This document shows positions 53,902 to 62,909 of a stretch of 64,000 bases of DNA, piece after piece. Below the pieces are notes generated by a model. It did not search any database, had not been told where the DNA came from, and saw nothing but the letters and a program-made list of their open reading frames with translations. The position numbers and the translations under genes were made by a program. The DNA is from Verrucomicrobiota bacterium (GTDB taxonomy: Bacteria > Verrucomicrobiota > Kiritimatiellia > RFP12 > UBA1067), in NCBI GenBank assembly GCA_023269675.1, contig JAHFSX010000027.1, positions 1-64,000 on the forward strand, in the 5' to 3' direction. Numbering within the stretch: the stretch's first letter is position 1; every line of letters starts with the position of its first letter.

Positions 53902-56703
53902 ATGATGACAGGCGAGCGCATTGGGGTAAAAAGGAAACGCATGAACCGTCGCCCCGCGCAGACCGAGAACCGCAACAAACGTTTGAAATTCCGAGGGGCG
54001 GCCGCCTCCTTCCTGCGGGCCATCGTGCCACGCTACGCCAGCCGTTTCGTTGTGGCTGCAACCGCGGTTGCGGTGTTCGCCGGCTACGTTCAGGCGGCGG
54101 TTTTCGTGACCAATGCGATTCCGCTGAGCACCGCGCGTCAGTTTCATACGGCGACGCTGCTCCCCAACGGGAAGGTGCTGGTCGCGGGCGGCAATAGCGG
54201 CAGCAGCGGTCCACTGGCCAGCGCGGAGTTGTTTGATCCGTCGACGGGCGCCTGGACGGCGGTCGGCCCGCTGAACACGGCCCGCTATATGCACAAGGCG
54301 ACGCTGCTCATGAACGGTAAGGTGCTGGTCTCGGGCGGCCTCAACTACAGCAGCGGCACTCTTTCCAGCGCGGAACTGTTTGATCCGGCCACAGGAACGT
54401 GGACGCTGACCGGCGCGCTGAGCGTTGCCCGCTATGATCACACGGCGACGCTGCTGCCCGACGGCAAGGTGCTGGTCGCAGGCGGAGTAAACAGCAACTT
54501 TATTTCAGGCGCGGAGCTGTACGATCCGATCACCGGCACGTGGACGGGGGCGGGGGCGCTGACCTTTGCGCGTTCACGCCATACGTCGACCTTGCTGACC
54601 AGCGGGAAGGTGCTCATCGCGGGAGGTTACAACGTCATAGACGGTTACCTCGCCAGCGCGGAGCTGTTTGACCCGGCCGCCGGAACGTGGACGGCGACCG
54701 GCGCCCAGGCCATCGGACGCTGGCAACACACGGCGACCTTGCTGCCCAACGGCAAGGTGCTCGTCGCGGGGGGTGAAGGCGGTCCCAATGGCAATGGCTA
54801 CAGGCTTGCCAGCGCGGAGCTCTATGAACCGGCCAGCGGGGTCTGGACCGTGACGGGCTCGCTGACCGCCGAACGCTATCAGCATACGGCCGCGTTGCTG
54901 CCGAACGGCAACGTGCTGGTTGCGGGGGGATCAGACGGCAACGTGTCGCTTTTCCGTGCGGAGTTTTACGATCTGTCCAGCGGGACGTGGACGGTCACCG
55001 GGTCGCTAAAAACGGGGCGGTCCAATCACACCGCGACGGTGCTGGCGAACGGAAAAGTGTTGGTTGCGGCAGGCTACAATTCCGGATCGATGTTAACGCC
55101 CGGCGGGCCGCTTGCCAGCGTGGAGTCGTATGATCCGGCGGTCGGGACGTGGACGAATTCCGACACGTTGACGAATGCCCGCAGAGGGCACACCGCGACG
55201 TTGCTACCCAACGGCAAGGTGTTGGTCGCCGGAGGGCAGGCGGGGGTCTTCCTCGCCAGTGCAGAACTCTATGACCCGGCTGCCGGCACGTTGACGGTAT
55301 CGGGTTCGTTGAATCAAGCCCGACAAGGGCATACGGCCACGTTATTGCCCAACGGCAACGTGCTGGTCGCGGGTGGGCATAGCGGGCTCGGCACGCTTGA
55401 CAGTACGGAACTGTATGACCCGGCCAGCGGGAACTGGACGGCATCGGGCACGCTGGCCCAAGCCCGTAACGGCCATACGATGACGCTCCTGTCCAACGGC
55501 AAGGTGCTGGTGGTCGGCGGTCATAATGGCGCCTTTCTTGCCAGTGCGGAGCTGTACGACCCGACCAGCGGGGTGTGGACGGCGACGGGCTCACTGTCAA
55601 ATGCCCGCAATCTGCATACGGCGACGCTGTTGCCCGATGGCAAGGTCTTGGTTGCCGGCGGATACAACGGCAGTTATCTTGCTGACGCGGAGCTTTATGA
55701 TCCGGACGCGGGCACATGGACGGCCGCCGGCACATTGGGTGCGGCCCGCGCCAATCACTCGGCGACGCTGTTGCCCAACGGCAAGGTGCTGGTCGCGGGG
55801 GGACGCGGAGTCAGTGGTCAGCGGGGGGATGCGGAGCTGTACGGGCCTGCCGCTGGCACATGGATGTTAACCGGCATGATGGGTATCGAGCGCGCCTACC
55901 ATACGGCGACGCTGTTGTCTAACGGCAAGGTGCTGGTTGCGGGCGGCAACACCGCAGGCAACGTGACGCTGGCCAGCGCGGAGCTGTATGAGCCTGCCGA
56001 CGGAACGTGGACGAAGACCGGAAACCTGAGCAGCAGCCGCTTTTGGCACACGGCAACTTGGTTGCCCGACGGCCAGGTCTTGGTCACGGGGGGATATCGG
56101 GATGATTCCTTCGGTTCTGGCGACCTTGCCGGCACGGAGCTGTATGATGTCGGTCTGGCGTTCAATGCGTCTTGGCGGCCACAGGTCGACACGTTCACCC
56201 CGCAGCTGAGTTCCGGCGGAAGCTTGGCACTGACCGGTTTGCGCTTCCGCGGCGTCTCTGGCGCATCCGGGGGAGGGGCCCCGGACTCGTCGAGCGATTA
56301 TCCGGTGGTGCAGCTGCGCAGCATCGAGAGCGGCCAGACTTTGTTTCTGCGCCCCACGAGCTGGGCGACGAACGCCTACACGTCTGCCGCGGCGAGCGGC
56401 CTGCCGCTCGGCTGGACGTTGGCGACGGTGTTCGTCAACGGCATTCCCAGCGAGGCCGTTATCCTCGAATATGTGGAGCCACCCCTTGTCATCGTCGCGC
56501 TTGACATGCAGCTTGACGGCACTGTGGTCATTTGGTGGAACAGCCTCTCGAATCATCTCTACACCGTACATCAGACCACGAACCTCGAAACGACGGCGTT
56601 CGCGCCTCTCCAGGGCGGGCTTCCCGCCATGCCCCCCTTCAACAGCTACACGACCACGACCAACGGGTCGCGAAGCAAGTTCTGGAAAGTGTCGACGCCC
56701 TGA
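53902..56703 (+). CDS. Secreted kelch/galactose-oxidase-like repeat protein, 14 repeats
   Basis: 14 copies of xHTATLLPNGKVLVAGG-type motif about 49 aa apart; Arg-rich N-terminus then TM/signal segment; typical C-terminal YTVHQTTNLE..SKFWKV module. Confidence 0.9.
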   Translation: MMTGERIGVKRKRMNRRPAQTENRNKRLKFRGAAASFLRAIVPRYASRFVVAATAVAVFAGYVQAAVFVTNAIPLSTARQFHTATLLPNGKVLVAGGNSGSSGPLASAELFDPSTGAWTAVGPLNTARYMHKATLLMNGKVLVSGGLNYSSGTLSSAELFDPATGTWTLTGALSVARYDHTATLLPDGKVLVAGGVNSNFISGAELYDPITGTWTGAGALTFARSRHTSTLLTSGKVLIAGGYNVIDGYLASAELFDPAAGTWTATGAQAIGRWQHTATLLPNGKVLVAGGEGGPNGNGYRLASAELYEPASGVWTVTGSLTAERYQHTAALLPNGNVLVAGGSDGNVSLFRAEFYDLSSGTWTVTGSLKTGRSNHTATVLANGKVLVAAGYNSGSMLTPGGPLASVESYDPAVGTWTNSDTLTNARRGHTATLLPNGKVLVAGGQAGVFLASAELYDPAAGTLTVSGSLNQARQGHTATLLPNGNVLVAGGHSGLGTLDSTELYDPASGNWTASGTLAQARNGHTMTLLSNGKVLVVGGHNGAFLASAELYDPTSGVWTATGSLSNARNLHTATLLPDGKVLVAGGYNGSYLADAELYDPDAGTWTAAGTLGAARANHSATLLPNGKVLVAGGRGVSGQRGDAELYGPAAGTWMLTGMMGIERAYHTATLLSNGKVLVAGGNTAGNVTLASAELYEPADGTWTKTGNLSSSRFWHTATWLPDGQVLVTGGYRDDSFGSGDLAGTELYDVGLAFNASWRPQVDTFTPQLSSGGSLALTGLRFRGVSGASGGGAPDSSSDYPVVQLRSIESGQTLFLRPTSWATNAYTSAAASGLPLGWTLATVFVNGIPSEAVILEYVEPPLVIVALDMQLDGTVVIWWNSLSNHLYTVHQTTNLETTAFAPLQGGLPAMPPFNSYTTTTNGSRSKFWKVSTP

Positions 56704-56835
56704 GCCGGTGGACGGGGGCAGGGGCGTGCGGTGAAAAGAAAGCACCCGTACGTACGCTCAGACCCCCGTCAGGGCGTGCGGGTCTCCGGGGCCTTCGCTT
56801 GCGAGCGTAAAACCGCCGTTTTTTAAAAGTCCGGG

Positions 56836-56864
56836 TTGACAGATCCGAAGCCATCGGTTACAAT
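56836..56864 (+). promoter_or_regulatory. Near-consensus sigma70-type promoter (TTGACA - 17 bp - TACAAT)
   Basis: TTGACA at 56836-56841, TACAAT at 56859-56864, exact 17-bp spacer. Confidence 0.75.
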
Positions 56865-56870
56865 GCAGCT

Positions 56871-57350
56871 GAAGGTTGGAGATGGAGGACTGACCTTCAG
56901 GATACAAGGTTCAGCTACAGGCCATTCAGGCTATGCCTTTTCAAAGCTCCGTAGCCCAGATGCAGGCCGTCAGATGAAAATCTTGATAATGGCCATGGGC
57001 GTGTGAAAGGCGACTGACCAGGCGATTGACGCCTACATAGACGAGGAGGGGCATGCCGAGCTGAGCAAGCGACCGTGTAACCGTCTGGCGCTTTACGCCA
57101 ACAAGGGTTGCGCGGCGATTCTTAGCGGAAGCCGGCGTGAGCGATTACTCCTTGCTAACTGGAAATGTCAGAAGGTTTTCACCGGTACACGCGAAAAGGT
57201 AACGGACAGGCTGCTCAGAGTTTGGGACGTCGCAACGATGGACCGGCTGTGAGTGGAAAGTAAAACAGAAGGGAGTTTCAGGTGACGATCAACAGAATAT
57301 GCGGTAACGCATAGAGGGTTCCCTCGATGAAGCGAGGGGGCCCTTTTTTT
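56871..57350 (+). ncRNA. Candidate uncharacterised structured RNA, about 480 nt
   Basis: Bounded by the promoter and an intrinsic terminator; 5' hairpin GAAGGT/ACCTTC, TGGCG-CTTTA-CGCCA and TATGCG-GTAA-CGCATA hairpins; no ORF listed on this strand. Confidence 0.55.
57316..57350 (+). terminator. Intrinsic terminator
   Basis: GGGTTCCCTCG - ATGAAG - CGAGGGGGCCC followed by TTTTTTT. Confidence 0.85.
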
Positions 57351-57461
57351 ATGCCCGAAAGCGCCGCGACCGGACAAGAAAACCGGCTGCCGTGTTCGCC
57401 TTGCGCGGTTATTCGATAAATGCTATTTTGGACACGATTGAATGATCATTAAAGGGGACCC

Positions 57462-58871
57462 ATGACAACTTCACGTAGAAACTTTCTGAAGGGCGCCTCG
57501 CTGGCCAGCGCTCCTTTTATTCTGCCTTCCAGCCTCTGGGCGCAGGCGACGATGTCGAACGATAAGCCGAGCATGGCCTTTATCGGGTTGGGCATTCAGG
57601 CCCGCGGCCTTTTGGGGAATTTCCTCCACCAGGATGTCAACGTCGTCGCGATCTGCGACGTCGACAGGACCCGCCGCGAAGACGGCGTGAAACGCGTGGA
57701 TGAGTTCTACAAAGGCAACCCGGACAAGGGCACGCCGGGCAACTGCAAGGCCTACAGCGACTTCCGCGAGGTGATCGCGCGCAAAGACATCGACCTCGTC
57801 TGTGTCGCCACACCCGACCACTGGCACGCCTACATCACCATCGCGGCCCTGCGCTCCGGCAAGGATGTCTACTGCGAGAAGCCGCTGACCTACACCATCC
57901 ACGAGGCCGTGGCGGTCATGGAGGCGACCAAGAAGTACAACCGGATTCTGCAGACCGGCGCCATGCAGCGCTCCAGCTTTGAATTTCTCACAGCCGCCGA
58001 GCTCGTCCGCAACGGGTGCATCGGCAAGGTCACCCGTGTGGACTGCAACTTCGGCGGCCCGTCCCGCCCGCACGCCGACCCGAAAGAGGAGATCCCGATG
58101 GAGCCGGGCCTGGACTTCGACATGTGGTGCGGCGGCGCGCCGCTCGTGAAGTACAACGACAAGCTCGCCCCGCGGGGCGTCCACACCTTCTTCCCGATGG
58201 TCTGGCGCATGGACGATCTCTTCGGTTCCGGCTACTGCGGCGACTGGGGTGCGCACCACCTTGACATCGCCCAGTGGGGCCTCGACATGGACAACAGCGG
58301 GCCGGTCAAGGTCATCAAGGCCGAGCGCACCGACAAGGACAAGGCCAATGCCGAGCTCGGGGGGCGTGCCCAGTCCGGCGTGGTGCTCGAGTTCGCGAAC
58401 GGCGTCCAGCTGAAGCACAATCCCTTCTCCACCTTCGGCACCGTGTTCTACGGCACCGAGGGTACCGTCTCCGTGAACCGCGGCAAGTTCGAGATGCAGC
58501 ACGGCAAGGAGCTGATTTGCAGTTATGTGAAGAAGGAGGACAGCGGCTCCCTCGAGGGCGCGCTCGCCAAGGCCCGCAAGGCCTTCCTGACCGACAGCGC
58601 CTACAAGACCAAGCTGTACAAGACCAAGGGCGGTCATCCGGCCGACTTCGTCGCCTGCGCCAAGTCCCGGCAGCGCGCGTGTTCCAACGAGGACATCGGC
58701 GGCCGCTCAGCCGTCCTCTGCCATCTCTGCAACATGTCCTATGTCCGGGACGCCGGCTTCGGCTGGGACCCGGTCAAAAACACCTTCGCGGCGGGCACGG
58801 GCAATCCGGGGTGGCTGGTCCGCGAGGGCGGCTATCGGAACAAGTGGGACGTCGACGCGCTCAAGAGCTGA
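57462..58871 (+). CDS. Gfo/Idh/MocA family oxidoreductase with Tat signal
   Basis: SRRNFLKGASLASAPFIL Tat motif; FIGLGIQARGLLGNFLHQDVNVVAICDVD; CEKPLTYTIHEA. Confidence 0.93.
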   Translation: MTTSRRNFLKGASLASAPFILPSSLWAQATMSNDKPSMAFIGLGIQARGLLGNFLHQDVNVVAICDVDRTRREDGVKRVDEFYKGNPDKGTPGNCKAYSDFREVIARKDIDLVCVATPDHWHAYITIAALRSGKDVYCEKPLTYTIHEAVAVMEATKKYNRILQTGAMQRSSFEFLTAAELVRNGCIGKVTRVDCNFGGPSRPHADPKEEIPMEPGLDFDMWCGGAPLVKYNDKLAPRGVHTFFPMVWRMDDLFGSGYCGDWGAHHLDIAQWGLDMDNSGPVKVIKAERTDKDKANAELGGRAQSGVVLEFANGVQLKHNPFSTFGTVFYGTEGTVSVNRGKFEMQHGKELICSYVKKEDSGSLEGALAKARKAFLTDSAYKTKLYKTKGGHPADFVACAKSRQRACSNEDIGGRSAVLCHLCNMSYVRDAGFGWDPVKNTFAAGTGNPGWLVREGGYRNKWDVDALKS

Positions 58872-58926
58872 ACGGCCTTCGGGACGGTTTTGGATGCGGG
58901 GCCGTCGTTGACGGCCGAGCCAAGCG

Positions 58927-58962
58927 AAAAGGCACACAGGCAAGATTGCACGTGTGCCTTTT
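58927..58962 (+). terminator. Intrinsic, potentially bidirectional terminator after the Gfo/Idh gene
   Basis: AAAAGGCACAC - 14 nt - GTGTGCCTTTT perfect inverted repeat. Confidence 0.75.
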
Positions 58963-59052
58963 CGTTTTCAGGGGAGCCTGGCAGGGGGAGGGGATGCGCG
59001 CGAAGCCCCAGGCAGAAAAGCCGCCAGACGCAGGTTTTATGGGGCTTTCGGA

Positions 59053-59100
59053 TGGTAGGCCTGGCGGGAGTCGAACCCGCGACCCTCAGATTAGGAATCT
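59053..59100 (-). other. tRNA-Arg(CCU) 3'-half fragment, probable att site
   Basis: Reverse complement AGATTCCTAATCTGAGGGTCGCGGGTTCGACTCCCGCCAGGCCTACCA: anticodon loop TTCCTAA, T-arm GCGGG-TTCGACT-CCCGC, acceptor 3' strand plus CCA; sequence to the right does not continue as a tRNA 5' half. Confidence 0.85.
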
Positions 59101-59221
59101 ACATGCATGACCAGTAAACAGAGGCTGTTAATAAAATCTGTAACCAAGTTGTTGCCACAAACGGGTTTTGGATGGTATCCTCACGCCATTCTATTGACAC
59201 CTAGTGAAAGACGGTGCAATC

Positions 59222-60616
59222 ATGGCTAGAGAACTAAAAGAGGATACCGACCACAAGAACCTGCTCAAGCGCGGTGCAGTATGGTACATCAAGCGCATGG
59301 TTGACGGCAAGATGCTTGTCCAGTCCACCGGCGAGACCGACCTTGGCAAAGCGCGGTTGAAACGCGACAAGGTTCTGAACCCTTACAACCTCCTTGATGA
59401 GAAAGACCGCGTTCAAGCGGTTCTTGCTAGGGTGGCGACGGTTGACCAGCAGCTAGCCAAAATTGAGGACGAAAAACCAGCGACCACCATTGCGCACGGC
59501 TGGCAAGCGTACCTTGACCAACACAACCGACCGGATACGGGACCGGAGACGCTTGCCGTTTACGAGGGGCAGTACGAAGCCTTTTCCAAGTGGTTCAAGG
59601 GTGCCTATCCCAAAGCGCCAGAGTTGCGTCATGTCACCCAAGAACAGGCCGACCGTTACGCCGGGCACCTGTTGAAGCAAGTCGGCGCGTCTACCTTCAA
59701 CCGCCACATGAACCTGCTGGCGCTCGTTTGGAAGGTTTTGGGCAAGACGGCACGTATTGACGCGAACCCGTGGAAGCAGATCGGCCGTAAACGGTTTGTC
59801 GCTCATTCCCGCCGTGAGTTAACCATTGAAGAACTGGGCGCGGTGTTCAACACGGCAAAAGGTGAAATGCGTACATTGTTGGCGTTGGGTACATTCTGCG
59901 GGTTGCGGCTGGGCGACGCGGCTAGTCTTGAATGGGGCAGTGTGGACATGGTTAGGGGCATCATTACGTTTATTCCCCGGAAGGGGGCGGGGCGGGAAAA
60001 CAAGCGCGTAACCCTGCCGATACATCGGACGCTTTACGACATGCTTGCAGAGATCCCCAAAGGGGCGCGGCGCGGGTCCGTTCTGCCGACTATGGCGGCG
60101 CGTTACAACGCCTTTGACGGTGCGCTTGCGAAAGACGTTGCACGGGTCTTTCTCTCGTGCGACATCAAAACCGGTGCGAACAAATTGACCAAGACCGAGC
60201 GCGAGGCGCTAGAGCAATCCAAGACCGAAGCCCTTGCCGAGGGCAGGGAACTGCCGACAATCAAGCACACGGAGAAACGTGCCAGCGCCGACGTTGGCTT
60301 TCATTCCCTGCGCCATACCTTTGTTTCCTTGTGCGCGGCGGGTGGCGTCAGTCAATCAGTGGTACAGTCCCTTGTCGGTCACGGTTCGCCCGCGATGACC
60401 CAGCATTACACGCACATCGGCATTGAGACCGCACAGAAAGCCATTGCCTTGATTCCCGACGTGACCCATACGAACACCCCAGCCGAACATGCGGACGCAA
60501 CAGACGCGAAACTGGCCGCAGTCGTGGCGCAACTGGACGGGTTAACGGACGGACAACTCAAGACGGCGGCGAAGAAGATTCGTGAAATCGTTGAAAAACG
60601 AAAATCGACTAAGTGA
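59222..60616 (+). CDS. Tyrosine recombinase / phage-type integrase
   Basis: Catalytic motifs FCGLRLGDAASLEW, FHSLRHTFVSLC, LVGHGSPAMTQHYTH; adjacent to the tRNA fragment. Confidence 0.95.
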   Translation: MARELKEDTDHKNLLKRGAVWYIKRMVDGKMLVQSTGETDLGKARLKRDKVLNPYNLLDEKDRVQAVLARVATVDQQLAKIEDEKPATTIAHGWQAYLDQHNRPDTGPETLAVYEGQYEAFSKWFKGAYPKAPELRHVTQEQADRYAGHLLKQVGASTFNRHMNLLALVWKVLGKTARIDANPWKQIGRKRFVAHSRRELTIEELGAVFNTAKGEMRTLLALGTFCGLRLGDAASLEWGSVDMVRGIITFIPRKGAGRENKRVTLPIHRTLYDMLAEIPKGARRGSVLPTMAARYNAFDGALAKDVARVFLSCDIKTGANKLTKTEREALEQSKTEALAEGRELPTIKHTEKRASADVGFHSLRHTFVSLCAAGGVSQSVVQSLVGHGSPAMTQHYTHIGIETAQKAIALIPDVTHTNTPAEHADATDAKLAAVVAQLDGLTDGQLKTAAKKIREIVEKRKSTK

Positions 60617-60749
60617 CTGAAATTCGGGGTTGAAGTAGAATAAGTCTCAGTTATGGACCCTGCCCTCTGATAGGTAAGCGAGACCGGCTGCTGAAAGGGG
60701 AAGCAGCGCGGGGCTCCGCGAACCGGAAACCCCGCGCCCTTGACCTAGC

Positions 60750-62252
60750 CTACGCCGCGATGCGCCTGCCACTGGTCTCTGCAACAGCACCCGACGCCGC
60801 CGCCATCCGGCACCGACCCTGAGCCCACTTCCGCAGGCCTTGGATCTGCTCGCCCATGAGCTTGGACAGCGGCACCGATTCCGAGACCGCCGCCAGCATA
60901 TCGCCGGTCCTCGGTTCCCTTGTTTCCGCGAACGCCCTGTACAGCGCATCCGTGACCGCCTGTTCGATCTCCGCGCCCGTGTGTCCCTCGCTGGCCAACG
61001 CCAAGCCCTCGACATCGAATGCTTCCGGCTTACGCCCACAGCGTCCGATCTGGATCCTCCAGATCTGCTCACGCTCACTGGCGCTGGGTAGGTCGGTGAA
61101 GAACAGCTCGTCCCACCGGCCCTTGCGCAAAAGCTCAGGCGGCAACTGCGACACGTCATTCGCAGTCGCCACCACGAACACCGGCGCCGTCTTCTCCTGC
61201 AGCCAGGAGATGAAGCTGCCGAAGACACGGGACCCTGTGCCACCATCAGCGGCCCCCGAACTCTTGGACCCCGCGAACCCTTTCTCCAGCTCATCGATCC
61301 AGAGCACGCACGGGGCCACGGCCTCAGCGACCTGAATCACGGAGCGCATGTTGGCCTCGGACTGACCCACGAGGGATCCGAAGAGCCGGCCCGCGTCGAG
61401 CCTCAGCAAGGGCCTTCCGAAGACCGAAGCCGTGGCCTTGGCCGTGAGACTCTTACCGGTGCCGGGCACGCCCACGATCAGCAGGCCCTTGGCACAGGGG
61501 AGCCGGTACTCGGCGGCCCTGCTGCCAAAGGCCTCTCTGCGCCTCAGCAGCCACTGCTTCAAGTGGTCCAGTCCGCCTATGCCCTCAAGGCCAGCGGACG
61601 CTTCCGCGACCTCCAGGAGGCCGCTGCGCTTGACCGTGGCAGCCTTCTCCCTGGCCACAGCCACGGCCACAACGGACCGGCTCTGGACCACGGACAAGGC
61701 CATTGCGTTCTCGGCTTCGGAGCAGGTCATGCCCGAGGCCGCATCCAGTATGGCCTCGCGCTCGTCGGCTTTAGGTTTCTTCAACTTCGCGGACTCGCAG
61801 ATCCCGTCCAGCACCTGTCCCAGAGCCGCCTTGTCCGGCAGCGCGAAGTCGAGTACAACGAACTCCCGCTCCAGCTCCGGCGGCAGCTGGCTCCTGCAGC
61901 CCAGCAGCACTAGGCACTTGCCCGTGGTTTTGGCATGGGCCAAGGCGTCCTTTAGGGCTCGCACCAGCACGGGGTTACTGTCAGCGAGGAACATGTGCAG
62001 ATCCCGAAGCAGGACCACGGTGTTCTCCGGCAAGCTGGCGATGGCCGTGACGGCTTCCATCGGGTCCTCCGCGCCCAGTGCGCGGCCGTCACCGGTGTCG
62101 ATGAGTCCGGTGGTGGCGGACCAGGCCACGAGGTTGTGACTGGTGGTTTCGGACACGGCCTTGAGTTCGGCCTCTGCCCTTGTCTCCTCCGGCGTTACCA
62201 GGCAGATGCCGGGATATCCGGCTCTGATGTAGTTTGTGAGCTTCTCTCTCAT
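60750..62252 (-). CDS. Ycf46-like AAA+ ATPase
   Basis: Walker A VGVPGTGKS, Walker B CVLWIDELEKGF, sensor VFVVATANDVSQLPPELLRKGRWDELFFTDLP. Confidence 0.88.
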   Translation of the reverse strand: MREKLTNYIRAGYPGICLVTPEETRAEAELKAVSETTSHNLVAWSATTGLIDTGDGRALGAEDPMEAVTAIASLPENTVVLLRDLHMFLADSNPVLVRALKDALAHAKTTGKCLVLLGCRSQLPPELEREFVVLDFALPDKAALGQVLDGICESAKLKKPKADEREAILDAASGMTCSEAENAMALSVVQSRSVVAVAVAREKAATVKRSGLLEVAEASAGLEGIGGLDHLKQWLLRRREAFGSRAAEYRLPCAKGLLIVGVPGTGKSLTAKATASVFGRPLLRLDAGRLFGSLVGQSEANMRSVIQVAEAVAPCVLWIDELEKGFAGSKSSGAADGGTGSRVFGSFISWLQEKTAPVFVVATANDVSQLPPELLRKGRWDELFFTDLPSASEREQIWRIQIGRCGRKPEAFDVEGLALASEGHTGAEIEQAVTDALYRAFAETREPRTGDMLAAVSESVPLSKLMGEQIQGLRKWAQGRCRMAAASGAVAETSGRRIAA

Positions 62253-62504
62253 TGTCTTCTCCTTTTGGGTTGGGTTTGAAAAGTGGGGGAGTCTGAGTCC
62301 TATTGTGGGTATCCGATCTATGATGGTGAAGACAACGATTTGGAACACATGAATATGCAGGCACCATTGACGTTTGGAGAGGGAGCTGTCACACTTAAAC
62401 AAACGTTGGATTAAGAACGTGTTGGGGCAGTATCCCCAAGTATTACGAATGGGCTTCAATATTAGGCGGGGCCGTAAACCACAGCCTGACACAAGGAGAC
62501 AACG

Positions 62505-62804
62505 ATGCATGAAGTAGCAGAAGTCACTATGGCACTGTACAGCGGGCTGTACCTGCGCGAAGAAGTGAAGCTCAAGACGATTGAAGCCGACGTCATCAAT
62601 CTCATGTTGGAACATGGTGATAGCCGTCGCCCCTTCTGGGTAAGCAGGGCTAATACAGAAGGTCGCTTTTTGCAACTACAGGTTAAGGGGGCGCAAAACC
62701 CGGAGACCTTGCTTGAGTTGCCTGAAGAGGAACTTGAGAACCTGTCAGGGACCGATCTGCTCTTACGACTGCGGAAAAACATGGCTAAGAGCGAGAAGAA
62801 CTAA
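62505..62804 (+). CDS. Small hypothetical protein (99 aa)
   Basis: ATG with upstream AAGGAG, MHEVAEVTMALYSGLYLREEVKLKTIEADVINLMLEHGDSR.. Confidence 0.6.
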   Translation: MHEVAEVTMALYSGLYLREEVKLKTIEADVINLMLEHGDSRRPFWVSRANTEGRFLQLQVKGAQNPETLLELPEEELENLSGTDLLLRLRKNMAKSEKN

Positions 62805-62909
62805 GGTCAACCACCGTCTCTCGCGGACAAGTGCAGGTTGAACTTCGCAGGCACAGACTCGAATGATAGGTGGGTGCGTCAAAATAAGGCCGAAAATAAG
62901 GGAGTAAGT

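Noticed and set aside
56827-56841. AAAGTCCGGG resembling the RNase P RNA P4 motif
   Set aside because: It lies upstream of the predicted start site and no matching 3' P4 strand was found.
56871-57350. tmRNA or SRP RNA identity for the candidate RNA
   Set aside because: No tRNA-Ala-like ends, tag peptide frame or SRP GGAAGCAGC-type domain IV could be identified.
58890-59117. 75-aa ORF ending ..LAGVEPATLRLGIYMHDQ
   Set aside because: The GVEPATLRL-type peptide is the translated antisense of a tRNA T-arm, here the tRNA-Arg fragment; not a protein.
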